The notes under the pieces were generated by a model. The model saw nothing but the letters and a program-made list of their open reading frames with translations. It did not search any database and was not told the DNA's origin. Made by a program: the position numbers and the translations under genes. Below are positions 37,452-49,981 of a stretch of DNA of 64,000 bases, piece by piece; position 1 is the first letter of the stretch; each line of letters starts with the position of its first letter. This DNA comes from Telmatactis stephensoni (Eukaryota > Cnidaria > Anthozoa > Actiniaria > Isophelliidae). The stretch is taken from the NCBI GenBank assembly GCA_029948255.1, contig JALIZF010001871.1, forward strand, positions 372,001-436,000, written 5' to 3'.

Positions 37452-37548
37452 ATGTATGTTTACTACAAGTGGGCTATGATAATGCTTGCATTGGGGACTC
37501 AAATACCGACAGGCTCGACTGTTTCAAAACAACCACGAAACGATGAAG
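37452..37548 (+). CDS. Probable exon 1 (signal peptide) of the beta-helix receptor
   Basis: ATG opens 32 codons plus one base, ending at donor GAAG|GTAAAAG (phase 1). The peptide has a hydrophobic signal-like core (WAMIMLALG) after a short Tyr/Lys start. The giant exon at 43040 begins after an AG acceptor with two bases of a split codon, so the phases fit and give a Val codon at the junction. Without it, the 43040 exon lacks both an ATG and a signal peptide. A 5.5 kb intron, holding a dead LINE on the other strand, separates them. Transcript evidence is needed; an unseen intermediate exon is possible. Confidence 0.6.
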
Positions 37549-38339
37549 GTAAAAGAATCGCTTTTCTATTGATGATTTTCGAAAAATAGTATTGCTTTGA
37601 GAGAAAATCGTTTTTCCGGCACAGTTTATCCAGATTTTGCTTGGATTTATAACAAAGTCAATGTTTCTCAAAACAAGCAGTTGGAACCTTCTTTTGAATA
37701 AAACGTTTCATGTTTCTTCGTTCTTTACTTTTGTTAAAGAATAATGTGTAAAAGAGTCTGAGTAAGTACTTGGTGTATGCAACACTAATTATATCCTGAT
37801 AGATTTTGTGTCAAGGACAATTCAATAATAGGTAAAAGAATTCAGTGCTTTCAGAAAAAAGAGTTTTGCTTTGAGAGGTTTTCGTCTTTAATTTCTCGCA
37901 CAGTTAACCCACAATGTGCTTGGATTTCTCACAACGTCAATGTTTCTGAAAACAAGCAATAATAGGACGTTTCATTTTCGTACTTTACTTTTTTCAAAGA
38001 ATAATGTTAAAAAAATGTCTGGGTAAGTACTTGGTGCATGCAACATTAATTGTATCGATATAGATGATATGTCCATTGTTATACAATCTATTTGATACGC
38101 TTCGTGTTGCACCCAATTGGTGTTGCATACACCAAGTACTCGCAGAAGTCTTCATAGTCTAATAGAAATTACTCATTGTTTTATTTTTCTTTGTTGGATA
38201 ATAATCGGTATATTACGTGCGCTCTGATCGGTAGAGAATGTCATCTATCCGTATGTACTGAGATCACACATACCTCATTGAATGTTACGCACACTCTGAC
38301 GGGTTGAAATGTTTTGATGAATATTATATAAAACAAATA

Positions 38340-38490
38340 GATTTCATTTTCCGCTGGTTTGCATTCAAATAGATGCACAAAAGACTGTCAAAATGTGGCG
38401 AGAACAACAGTCAGGCCACTCGACTTCGTCGTTGCGTATTTTTTTGTTCTCACCAGATTTTCCATCTAATAAAGTACAGACCCATGGATT
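38340..38490. repeat. Hairpin repeat, copy 3 (diverged)
   Basis: Shares GATTTCATTTTCCG, AAAATGTGGCGAGAACAACA and TTTTTTTGTTCTCACCA with 13701-13873. The same flank (ATATTATATAAAACA) precedes both. Confidence 0.65.
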
Positions 38491-38829
38491 CATCGAAGTA
38501 AACCAATCAGGGCGCGCGTAAGATTCTGTTCATCTGTGCGTATGCACTGTAATCAAACACGGTTCTCGACCAATGAAATTAAAGCGCGTGTAATATACTA
38601 AACATTATACAAATCACGGTATCTCAAGTTTAGCATGCGTTTGGTTTGATTTCCTGCGTTTAATCAATTTTTCCCACCACAAAATTTTGATTCAGAGTGG
38701 GCCGTTTTTAAACAGTGGGTCGAGTTTTGTTAAAATTACTCCGAAAATTAAGTTCCTAAAAAGCTATTGAAATTGAACACGATTCTAAAAAGTTGTAACC
38801 AAACGTTTGTCTATTCAAACCGGCCAAAC

Positions 38830-41800
38830 ATTCATTCATACATACATACATACATAGTTTATTTATACACGGTAAAATCATCAGTAGTAAGAAAATATAT
38901 ACATCAAGGTATATTAAAATATATTAATAAAAAATATATGCTAAATACTGTTTTACATGATTGCCGTGTAGGAATCCAATGCCATTATTCGTGCACAAAT
39001 ATTCTATCAAGTTCTTTCTTAAAGTGCTGTAAGGATTTGGAGTTCCTTGCTGTTTGTGGTAGATTATTCCACAATAGAGCCCCGCTATAACTAAAACTGT
39101 CTTTAAGATAGTCTGTACGCGGCTTAGGTAAAGCTAGTTTCCCATTTAAGTCTCTTAGGTGATAACATGTGCTATATTTATTGAAAACTTTTTGCAGATA
39201 CTGTGGGGCTAAATTATTTAGAGACTTAAACATTAAGACTGCTTTCTGTTTCTTGCGTCTCACTGTGAGTTTATCCCAGCGCAAAGTGTCAAGAAGCGTA
39301 TATGAGCGCGTTTCATAATTTGATTTCATTACTATTCTAGCTGCGCGGTTTTGTAACTTTTGTATTTTGTCGCTTAATTGGCCACTTAACCCATCCCACA
39401 CTGTACTGCAATAGTCAAAATGTGGCAGAATTAGAGCATTATATATCTGGACGGCGGTAGAGTGAGAGATAAACGGCCTCACACGTTTTAGAGCTCCTAT
39501 AGCCGAGGCACAGGGAGCCCAAGCTCAATATTTGCATATTTATAGTAAATGTATGTGGCGATAAATCATCCTCCTTTTTTCAACATTTTGCAACAATCAT
39601 GTCTTTTTTTTTACATAGATCTCTTAAGTTTGCCGCTTTCGTCCTTGTGGCTGAGTTTTAGCGCCATTTGAGCGTTTTTGACGAAAATACCCCTGAAAGA
39701 TGTTCTTCTTTATCTTTCAGGGGTATTTTCGTCAAAAACGCTCAAATGGCGCTAAAACTCAGCCACAAGGACGAAAGCGGCAAACTTAAGAGATCTATGT
39801 AAAAAAAAGACATGATTGTTGCAAAATGTTGAAAAAAGGAGGATGATTTATCGCCACATACATTTACTATAAATATGCAAATATTGAGCTTGGGCTCCCT
39901 GTGGCCGAGGTTACTTTTTTGCATAATTCTTCAACTTGAGTAGACCAAGAGAGACGATCATCGATCGTAAGGCCTAATGACTTCGTATGGTCAACTTTCT
40001 TAATTTCTTTGTTATCGATATTGATATGAATATCGTTATTTTCTTTGACCCGTAACTTTTGTCTTGAGCCTATGGTCATGAATTCAGTTTTTGTGGTGTT
40101 GAGGCTTAATTTATTTGCTTTAAGCCAGCAACTAAGATTGTTCAGTTCAGAATTTATCGAAGTCTCAAGATCAGTCACTCTTCTACCGGAGATGCTAATG
40201 CTTGTGTTATCTGCAATCATTTTTGCTGTGGCTACGGTTAGGCTGTTGGGCAGGTCGTTTATGTATATTAAAAATATAGTAACGGCCCGAGTATGCTGCC
40301 CTGTGGGACTCCACAACTTATTGTACTTGCGTTTGACAAAGAGCCATTGACTAAAGATTTTTGGCTTCGATTTGTTAAATAAGAACAAAACCATTTAATG
40401 GCATTTTGTTCCACTCCATAGTAGTCAAGTTTACGTAACAGGATATCATGGTCGATGGTGTCAAAGGCCTTTTTTAGATCGATAAATACAACACCGTTTA
40501 GAAGGCCTTTGTCAATGTTAAATGACCAGCTGTTAGTGGCTTCAAGCAGAGCCATTAGAGTGCTATGGAGGTAACGAAATCCTGACTGGCAATTTGTTAG
40601 CAGTTCATTATTATTTAAATAAGTATAAAGTTGGTCATAAACAATTTTTTTGAAAAATCTTTGAAACTATGGGTATGACCGAAATTGGACGGTAATTACC
40701 AAGGTCAGATTTAGAGCCTTTCTTAAAGACGGGTGTAACCCTCGCCTGCTTCCATTCATGAGGAAAGACGCCAGTATCAATGGAGTGCTTGAAAATGGAG
40801 GTAAGCGAGGGTGCAACAATATCTGCAGCAATTTTCAATAATTTACATGGAATTCTATCTAAACCAGTAGCCTTTCAGTCGTTAATTTGGCGCAATAACT
40901 TGCACACCTCATTGACAGAGGGAGCTCTGAGAGAGAATGACTTTTCAGACCGGTCAAGATAAAACTCAGGTTCAACATCTGTCATAGGAATGTCGCGTGC
41001 AAGAGTTGGGCCAACACTAGTAAAATACTGGTTGAACTCTTCGGCCATTTCTGAGGCAGAATTAATTGCTTTATCATCACATTTGATTTCTGTTATATTA
41101 CAGCGAGAGTTATTATATTTGCGACAAGTTACTTCATTAATGAGTCCCCAAGTTTTTCTGGGGTCCTTTTGGCATTTTGCTATATTTTCCGTGAAATATA
41201 ACTTTTTAGTTTCCCTAATTGAATTGTTTACTTGATTTCTCTCACGCGTATATAACTGCCAATCAGAAGCGTCATTGGAAAAGACTGCCTTCTTTTTAAG
41301 ATAATTACGTTTATGTATCTTGCCTAATAACTCTTTAGTAATCCATGGGGAGCACTTTTTGCTTATTTTCTTTCTTCTTACTGGAGCATGTTTTACTTTA
41401 TCAATTGTTTCAACAAACAGCTTACGCCAGACATTCCACATATCATTGGGATTGGTTTGGCTGTAAACAGTGTCCCATGGGTTACTGGCTAAGTCGCACA
41501 GAAAACTATCTTTGTCAAAATTCTTATAGAGACGGGTTTCAATGATACGAGCACCTGTTCTTTCATAGCGTGACTTGCGTGTCATGTAAACCAGTGAATG
41601 GTCACTGATACCAATATGTTGAACTCCTGCATTGATAATTTTCTCAGGAGAATTTGTTATACACAGATCAATTAAGGTTCGAGAATTTGGTGTAATTCTC
41701 GTTGGTTCAGTGATCATCTGAGTTAGACCATAAATGTCAAGTATGCTAGTTAAGACAGTGGCATTGTAACTTTTTGCTCGCTGTGGCAGCAGGTCACAGT

Positions 41801-42010
41801 TCAAATCCCCAAGTAAAATAAATCTTTGTTTTCAGCGTCAATTTTGTCAATAAGAATTTCAAAACTGTGAAAAACGTTTGAAGGAGCACTTGGGGGTTTG
41901 TACCATGTTCCGACAAGAAATGGTTTAGAACGTGGTTTAGTAATTTCGACAAAAACACACTCTAGCTGATCTACATTTAGATCATGTCGAATATTATACA
42001 AACAACGGCG
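38830..42010 (-). pseudogene. Dead LINE (non-LTR retrotransposon), endonuclease and reverse transcriptase
   Basis: Minus-strand frames in order: endonuclease C-terminus (about 42001-41600; YKPPSAPSN, GISDHSLV), a linker, then reverse transcriptase (40838-39910; FIDLKKAFDTIDHD, GVPQGSILGPLL, IYINDLPNS) and a C-terminal region (39482-38985; HFDYCSTVWD, LWNNLP). Several frameshifts separate the frames. The catalytic Y/FADD box reads IADN, so the second Asp is lost. A CATA-type repeat at 38831-38858 fits the 3' tail. A palindromic element (39509-39903) splits it. It lies inside the receptor's intron, opposite in orientation. Confidence 0.9.
39509..39903. mobile_element. Palindromic element with CACAGG termini and 7 bp target duplication, in the LINE
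   Basis: GCCGAGG at 39502-39508 and 39904-39910. Ends CACAGGGAGCCCAAGC and GCTTGGGCTCCCTGTG. The two halves are inverse copies meeting at about 39706 (CCCCTGAAAG...CTTTCAGGGG). Same style as 13146-13561. Confidence 0.88.
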
Positions 42011-42388
42011 TTTGAAGTAATGTATTATACGTTTTCAGAGTAGCAAATAAGTTAGACTTTTTAAGATAAAATACAATTTTGTGTTCCTCGATAACACAGA
42101 GCTCCACCGTCCGTGAAGTCGTGACCAGATTGTACCAATTATTCCCACTAGAGATGATTTATAACATAGCTACAATCTTACGCGCGCTCTGATTGGCCAG
42201 AAAGCTATCAACTATTTGCCCATGGGCTGCACGGCGCGCGCACTATCTTCGTCATCATCTTTTTCAAATCGTTCGTTTTTAAGATGGCGACACATATAAC
42301 GCGCGTTCTGATTGGTTGAAAAGTCTATGAACTATTTCCCCATGGGCTGCACGGCTCCGTTTCTAACGTTCTAGGCTCTGTTATAAAT

Positions 42389-42578
42389 CAATTAGACAAC
42401 AGAAAGCCGCTTGCCCATTGCGTTATAGACGCACTTGAGAAAATATAAAGAACTCTTAACAAACTAGAGTCGCACTCGGCTACGCCTCGTGCCACTCTTA
42501 CGTTTGTTAATCGTTCTTTATATTTTCTCTCGTGCGTCTATAACGCCATGGGCGCGCGGCTTTCTGTTGTCTAATTGA
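42389..42578. repeat. Hairpin repeat with GCGCGC and AGAAAGCCGC motifs
   Basis: Arms share TTAGACAACAGAAAGCCGC, AGACGCACTTGAGAAAATAT and their near complements. Two GCGCG(C/T)TCTGATTGG motifs lie just upstream (42179-42196, 42299-42315). Confidence 0.75.
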
Positions 42579-42589
42579 TAATTAATAAT

Positions 42590-43039
42590 ATGCAAAACTA
42601 TATAACAAACAACCTCCGATTAGCATATTGTTAGTTGCCCAAACCGACGAGATGGAGAACAACGATCCTGTGAGAACTCCCTGGTAGGGCGGGAGGGGTA
42701 TGGGGAGGGACCCCGCCCTGGGGACTCTAACGAGCCTTTTGGGTTATGTATCGGTGGATGTGAGAAGAAGGAAGTGTAGCGAGGAATCTTTAATTGAATA
42801 TTTTTTTGCCCTTCCATCCCCTCCCCCTCTTTAAGTCTAGTTTTGGGCCTTTGTCTTTCCGGATTTGTTTCCACTGTTTCACAACAAAAGCAATAGACCT
42901 TCGATTCGTCATTCCCTTTTCTTAATCAACGATCCGTGGGACAATGGTCGGTTTGAATATAATACAAGGCCGAATGCCCCTTGAATTTCTAATGAGTCAC
43001 CTGAAATAATTTTTTCTTTACTTTCATTTTTTATCACAG
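42590..43039 (+). other. Intron end before the giant receptor exon
   Basis: Non-coding. GC-rich stretch at 42680-42720 with GGGCGGGAGGGG, then a T-rich tract and the acceptor TTATCACAG at 43031-43039. Confidence 0.5.
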
Positions 43040-46000
43040 TTCAACATGTGTATGTATCACAAAGAGGAAGTGACAGCCAGTCGTGTGGATCAGAATCCAA
43101 CCCTTGTAAAACCATCGTTATGGGTGTATGGAGGGTACAACACAAAGGTCATGTCTACGTTGATGGTACTGGCTCAGATACAACTCCATACACTTGTGAG
43201 TCATCTGCTTTGGGGTTGTCAGGAATTCATTCCAACAAGAGTATGGTTATTGTTGGTGTCCAGGCAATACCACACGTTAAATGCCAGAAAGGGTATGGTA
43301 TTAGATTTTTTCCGTCACAGCTCCATCAAAACAACACAAACGTGAAGTTAACTAACTTACAATTTCTAAACACTTCCATGTTTGCTAAGAACGTCAACCT
43401 GTCTATTGATAACTGTACATTTATTGGTGCATTACAAGCTGTAAGACTGTTACAAAAGACAAAATCCATTATCTTTTCGTTTAATAACTCTCTATGCGTG
43501 AATGTGAGTTGCTGTATAGCAATGAATATAATTGGAAGAGTAACACCACTAAACAGTATATCCATCTCTGTATCGAACAGTGAAGTCAAAACATCTTGGG
43601 GAACCCAAAACCCAACCGGGATCTTTGTGGCGTCAACAGGTGAATATGATCCTGCAGGGTCAATATCATGTCATATTACCCTCAAAAATGTCAACTTCAC
43701 ACGTAACATCCTCGGGCCGAATGGTTTGATAGGGATTGTTTTGATGAAAGGATTTACATCGTTGCACCTTGAGAATGTTGTGTTCTTAGAAAGCAAAACT
43801 CCAGTTCCAGTGCTTAACATGATCTATGTCTTAAGTTACAAACATGATATGATTCTTAAGAACACAAAGTTTCTTCAGAATTACCAGTGTCGTTGGTGTG
43901 GTGGTATAAGAGTAGTTACTAAACACAAAGGCAGCCTGTACATTGTAAACAGTCTTTTTGAAAAGTTCCAAACTAAATATGAAAATAGCCTCGGTACGGT
44001 GATATTCTGGTTTTCAGACCATGACAGTGAGGTGTACATAGAACATACTGTTTTTAGAGACAACTTTGTGAATACTAATTCCATGGGAGTTTGTATCTTG
44101 CTATACATTGGTGGAACTGCAACGGTAACAATTGTAGATGTGATATTGAAGAACAACTCACTCGTATCCCCAATTGGAAGCACCTTCGTGTTGTACTCGT
44201 TGATATTACGACAGTTAACAATTAAAAACACTGAGTTTGGTTCCGTTACAAATCATTATGGTGGTGGGTGCCTGGTTGTGGTGGCAGAACCAATCTTAAA
44301 TGCCCTTCTTCATAATGTTACATTTAAACACTGCCATAGTCAAGGCAGTACTTTAAGTGCAGCTCTAAGTATTGGCTCAATGCAACGATTCCAACGTGGC
44401 AATATAACAATTGAGTCTTGTGTGTTTTTTGACAATAAAGCTCCAAAAGGGATAGCGGGGGCAATTCTATTCAAAATCAAGTCCAAAGATTCAATCAAAG
44501 AACCTGGGTGCATTAAATCCGGTCAGAAAAGCCCGTTTCCCAGGGAAGTGTGGAATTACAGTACTTTCGTGACAATAAAGAACACAGTATTTGCCAATAA
44601 TGCTGCTCTGACAGGAGGGGCGTTGTCCTTATCGAAGGGAAGCTATACTTTACAAAACTGCACCTTCATCGACAATTTTGCTAAAATCCGTGGAGGACAC
44701 ATCTACATTCCTGGAACAGATTCCACCAGTGTACAAATACTTCACTCGTTATTTCAACAACAGCATTCTTCGATGAAGATACAGCTACCCAAAAAGAATT
44801 TGACTTTCAACAACCCATCTTTTGTCGATTCCCAAAGTGGAGGTCCGTTAATAATATTCAATTCAAGACTGGAATTTAAGGCACTTTCAGGGTTGTCAAA
44901 ATCCTTAGTAACCCTATCTAAGGCCAATTATGTTAATTTTGGTAAAATGAATGCGAACGAAACAATTCTAACTTGTCCAGCTGGTAGCGAATTGGATATT
45001 CGCCATTTAGAAGCCCAAATCAGCAAAGGAACGACAATATCATTACGTGGCTGCATTATTACGTTAAATGTCATGCAGCTTTCTTGTAAACCGTGCGGGA
45101 TTGGTTCCTACAGTATACAACATGGCCAGAGCCTTGGAGCAAATATGGACAGCGGTTTTAAGTGTTTGCCATGCCCATTTGGAGCTGATTGTTTGGGTAA
45201 AATATCAGCAAGACAGAACTTTTGGGGATACAAAGTTCAAGACAATCCACCAGCACTTAAATTTATTCTTTGTCCATTGGGATACTGTAAACAGCCCGAC
45301 AAACACGATTTGGTTGATTACAATAGTTGTCAAGACAACAGAACTGGACCACTCTGCGGTGAATGCAAAGAAAATTACTCTGAAACTCTCCTTTCGACAT
45401 CTTGCCTTCCTCGAGACGAATGCCAAGACATGTGGTTCTGGGGCGTGGCCGTTGTCATGGTGATGTTGATTGCTTTGTTCTTCATTTATAAGCCAAGGCT
45501 CTGGTGCATGCTGAAGAGTCACATCCTGTGGTTCAGAAGCAACAAACGACACGACGATGAACAAAACCAATCCAAGGACAAACATAGTAGGGGCTATTTA
45601 AAAATAGTTTCCTACTTTTATCAAGTGGTTAATATTCTTTTGATTAGCGCTTCGTACGATAGCACTGTTGAGAGCTACCTCATGCAACCTGTGATGGGAC
45701 TTTTTAACTTTGAAATGCGCATCTCCTTACGTGGTTTCCGCTTATGTCCTTTCGTTGGGCTTACTGTGGTAACTAAGCAACTGTTCCTTGTTTGTCCAGT
45801 ATTTGGTGTTCTCTTGACAATTGCTCTGTTCTACAGCTGTCATTGTCTACTAAACATATGTAGGTCAGCATCTCCTCCATCACTTGGACCTTATCTTGGT
45901 GCTGTCTTGGAGACGTTGTTGCTAGGATACGCCGTGCTTGCCAAAACAGCCCTCAAACTCTTGCGTTGTACGTCACTTGGCGATGAGAAGCGGTTGTTCA

Positions 46001-46755
46001 TTGCTGGTAACGTGTTGTGTTACCAATGGTGGCAGTATGTACTGATGGTGTTTGTGGTCGTATCAGTTGTTCCTTTCATCGTTACCATAGCGCTGGGATC
46101 CAAGTGGCTTTATAAAGGTTCCATTTCTATCAAGGAGTTTTTCGTTGCTTGTGCTCTTCCCTTACCCTATCTGATGTACAAATGTACGTGGTTTATGTGT
46201 GGAGGTAAAGAACAAAGGCCAGAAGCCCCTGAGTGGAAGTCGTCAGTCACTGCCGTTCTGTACGGTCCGTTTCGTGAACCGCAAGAACGTACTGCCGGCG
46301 CTATCTACTGGGAAAGTATTCTGATATCCAGACGTCTTGTTCTGATCACCATCTCTGCATTTGTCACTCATGATCCTCTTTTAAAGACAAGTTTACTAAC
46401 TTTTTCCTGTGTCTTAATCCTCTTCCATCACACCATCGTACGTCCATTTCGTAGCCAAGCAGCCAACATTGCTGAGATGATTTCTTTGATTGCATTAGTT
46501 GTCATAGCAACAATAAATACATTCAACGCCAGTTTTCTCTCCACTGGTCAAGTTCCACAAGGTCCACTCAAGTCAACCGTAGAGGTCTTAAACTGGATTC
46601 AAGTCATAATTTTATCCGTGCTTCCAGTACTTTGTTGCATTGTTGTAGCCCTGGTGGTTGTTTCTCAGCTTGTTCGACTTGTTGTCAAAGTTTGGAGTTT
46701 CAAGTCACGCGGTGAGATCAGACATTTACTAGACACCAGTTCTTTGGAAAACTGA
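43040..46755 (+). CDS. Beta-helix, multi-membrane-span receptor-like protein, main exon
   Basis: One 3.7 kb exon; the frame is open through the acceptor and ends at TGA (46753). With the exon at 37452 the protein is 1,270 residues. Residues below count from 43048. About 1-640: start YVSQRGSD, then repeated beta-helix rungs with Asn and Cys (LQNCTFIDNFA, VTIKNTVFANNAALTGGALS), resembling pectate-lyase/Pmp-like right-handed helices. About 641-790: cysteine-rich neck (CKPCGIGSY, CLPCPFGADC, GPLCGECKENY). From about 794: eight or nine hydrophobic segments (794-814, 850-870, 905-935, 950-972, 994-1020, 1030-1046, 1090-1131, 1141-1164, 1181-1208), cytoplasmic tail last. Likely a surface receptor or adhesion protein; ligand and signalling unknown. 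No lesions. Confidence 0.88.
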
Positions 46756-47223
46756 GCTGCCAACACGTGAACATAGCTGTTGTGTCAGCCGAAACGGAAG
46801 AGTAGTTTATTTTTCAAGATGAAGAGCACTGATTATTACTTATCTAAGAACACTATCTATTACTTATTTCTACTTATCTAAGTGTCTGGTCGGTATTTAA
46901 ACTGGTAAGGAAAGGAAAAAAGTCCCTGCGTATACCAGAAAGGGAATTCCTATAGAAAAATAGACGCTTGTTAAGTGCACCTTCGCACGGAAACCCGTAC
47001 ATACAACCCGTTAACTAAGTGGCTTCGCCTCTTCGAGGCTGTAGCCACAAAACCTGGTTGCGTCACGTTATACAACGAGAGCTTGGTTGAATCTTCAACG
47101 TTAAAATGACCTTTTCGTCTTCTTTGTTGGTGCGTCGTATTTGCTGAATCAAGTTACGCAACTTAATAAGTGTCAAGAATGAAGCTCAATCTCCAGAGGC
47201 GAAAACAACAGAAAATCCCAAAA
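46756..47223 (+). other. Probable 3' UTR of the receptor gene
   Basis: No further exon seen. A candidate polyadenylation signal AATAAA is at 47815-47820, after the tandem repeat. Confidence 0.4.
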
Positions 47224-47715
47224 CAAGAAAAACTATTAGAAAAACTCAAAACTGAAAAAAAGAACGTTAACAAAAGACTTAAAAAGCATAACGTTTTTTA
47301 TAAGTAGCATTAACAAAAAAGCTTTCTATATCACTATTGATCTTGTTGACTTTGTAGTTTTGAACTTGTAGACTTTGTAGAAAATCCTAACAAGAAAAAC
47401 TACTAGAAAAACTCAATACTGAAAAAAAATGAACGTTAACAAAAGACTTGGAAAAAAGTGTTTTTATAAGAACATTAACAAACAATGTTTTCTATATCAC
47501 TATTGATCTTGTAGACTTTGTAGTTAACTTTTGGACTTGTAGACTTTGTAGAAAATCCAAACAAGAAAAATTACTAGGAAAAAAAAACGTTAGCAAAAGA
47601 CTTATAAAAGATAACGCTTTTTATAAGAAGTAACATTAACAAAAAATGCTTTCTATATCGCTATTGATCTTGTAGACTTTGTAGTTTTTGATCTTGTAGA
47701 CTTTGTAGTTTTTGA
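47224..47715 (+). repeat. Tandem repeat, about 168 bp unit, three copies
   Basis: Copies begin near 47224, 47391 and 47562, each with CAAGAAAAA(C/T)TA, AACGTTAACAAAAGACTT and CTATATC(A/G)CTATTGATCTT, then TGTAGACTTTGTAG. The third lacks part of the middle. Confidence 0.85.
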
Positions 47716-48073
47716 AATTAAGCATTTTCTGATATCGAGTTCAGGACGTCTCAGTCAAAGAAGGGAGGCATGTTAGGAAGTGCTTATTTTCGATAGATAT
47801 TTATAGTTGGTAATAATAAAGAATTATAGATGCATGTATCATGTCAATCTAATCTGGCAAGGACATCTAATGCCACACCCTATAAACATGCAAGTATTTG
47901 ATCGGCAAACACGTGTGTGTTAGGAATTTTCCCACAGCAAATAACAGCCTAAATAGGGTGCTAGTTGGGTGCTCTTAATTGTTAGATGGATTTGGAGATG
48001 GATTTTTAGATAGATTAGTAGAAGCTAGGTTTTCTTCAATAAAGTTAAAATTAAAACAACATGCAGGGCTACA

Positions 48074-48150
48074 ATAGTCTCCTTCGCAGCCGTTTTTCTG
48101 TTTCGACAGCTAGGGATCCCGAAACAGAAAACGGTGCGAAGGAGACTACA
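48074..48150. repeat. Short hairpin
   Basis: AGTCTCCTTCGCAGCCGTTT and CTGTTTCG pair with CGAAACAG and GGTGCGAAGGAGACT around a 20 nt loop. Confidence 0.75.
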
Positions 48151-48169
48151 ACGGCGTGCAGAATAGTTG

Positions 48170-49981
48170 AGACACTGTCCTCTCAAATGGGCACAGTGTG
48201 ATTTAATTCCCACCATGTAGGTCTTGAAATGGGTATATATTTCGAACCCTCCCCTCCCCCGGCCCGACACAATGTTGGTTGGGATTGGTCTTGGACCTAG
48301 CAGGAACCTCCCAGCCTAGTCCCCAGGCTATCCCGTCTCTCGTTTCAAATCGTGATGTCACAGAGTGACTCCAACGGGAACGCCTAGCGAATAATGCCAA
48401 AGTTCAAGATGGCGGACGCTAACTTAGAGACAAACGTGATGCTTTAGAAGACGCTGTTCACTTCACAGTTAAATGTTCCCGGATCTCACAAGAGACCCTA
48501 TATGTGAAATTAACTGAATTGAACTGAGTTCAAAACTCTAACGGTTGTGTGTTCGCATCGATCGAAGCAATATACGATAAGTTGTGTTCGGTCTATTCGA
48601 TTCTCCACTTCGAAGGTAAAATCTATCTCTTAGTAATTAATGGCTATCTATACCGCTAAAATTTCTGGTGAATTCAAATTGCTTTATTGCGCTTACGCGC
48701 TCGCCCCAGGTCTCGCTCGCGCTTCGCGCTCGAAGAGGAACGCCTGGGTACTAGGCTGGGAACCTCCCAGGCCAACTGAACATTGAAAGGGGGAGGGGGA
48801 GTCTAAAACAGTGGTAGCAAAAGGACCTGTCATAAAGTAAAGGGGGGATGGGCCATGAAAAACAGGGGTGGGTACAAAATTCTCAGACTCATGTAAGGGA
48901 TAGGTCATGAATAAATGAGCAATGTATCAGGGATGGGTCAAGATATGCTTTATTACAAATGTATTGTATTTGGAAAACAAACTGAACATAAAATCCCAAA
49001 ACAATCAAATTACAAGTCAAAAGGTTCATCTTCAGCATTAGTCAGCATCACCATCGTATCATCGTCTTCACTTCTTGAATCATTCTTCAATCTCTTTGGT
49101 GTCCGGCAAAGCTGAGGTTGGCAAAAATGGCTTCATTTGAGATACGTATACTGCTTCAGTAAACTTTTTTTCTTATATTAGTATAGGTAATTATACGGTT
49201 TCGAGTTCAATTTCATTAAGTTTCACCACGAGTGTGTTTTTCAAAGATTAGTACGGGCTCGTACAATTTGAGATCTTTGAAAAACCCACGAGTGTAAATT
49301 AATTCCAAATTGAACGAGAAATTGTATGATAACATTAATAAAATACATAAAAAAATTCTAAAACTCAACAAATTAAACGTTTGAACACTCGGTCAATCGG
49401 CGAACTGAGACATCGATCAACTAATGTTTTCCAGCTCAGTTAAGTAAACTCTAAACTTTCTTATTTCTGAAGACCAAAAAGATTTTTTCCCGAGGAATGT
49501 TCATCGAATCCAAAAATGTATTGCTTAAAATTTTAAAAACTTACAGTTTTGACGAGTCTAGCCAGTCAGCCTTCCATGTAGTACGAGTTCTTAAGTCCGT
49601 CAAATCTTTACAAGTAGCAAAATCTGTATTTATTTTTTTACTTCTCCCCTGATGCCAAATGAGGACAAAACTGTATATATTTCCAGGTTTTTGAGTGCCA
49701 GCTTGGATTTTTCAAGAGTAAAACTGAGTCTGTTCATTTTATATTGTGAATTTTTGGTAAATCTTGACAGTTTGCTATGACGCCGGAGTTTAACAAAAGG
49801 CGCGGGCTGAATCAGTCTGTATTCGTACCTGAAGAAGCAGCTTTGGGCTCTTTTTCTTTGTAAAGACATAGTCTAGGCTTCTTCATTTGACAACGACGTT
49901 AGACTCTCAGATGGTAATAAAAAGACTTTCTTTATAATCCATTGAGGTAATAAACGCAGATAACTCCACTTTACTGCACTA
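48170..49981. other. No gene recognised
   Basis: Repeat-like sequence. 48700-48770 contains GCGCTCGCCCCAGGTCTCGC and GCTTCGCGCTCG. A hairpin at about 49187-49330 has arms with TTTTTCAAAGAT and ATCTTTGAAAAA. AAGATGGCGG lies at 48409. Short open frames lack support. Confidence 0.45.

Noticed and set aside
45205..45585. 126-codon minus-strand frame
   Set aside because: Antisense shadow of the receptor exon.
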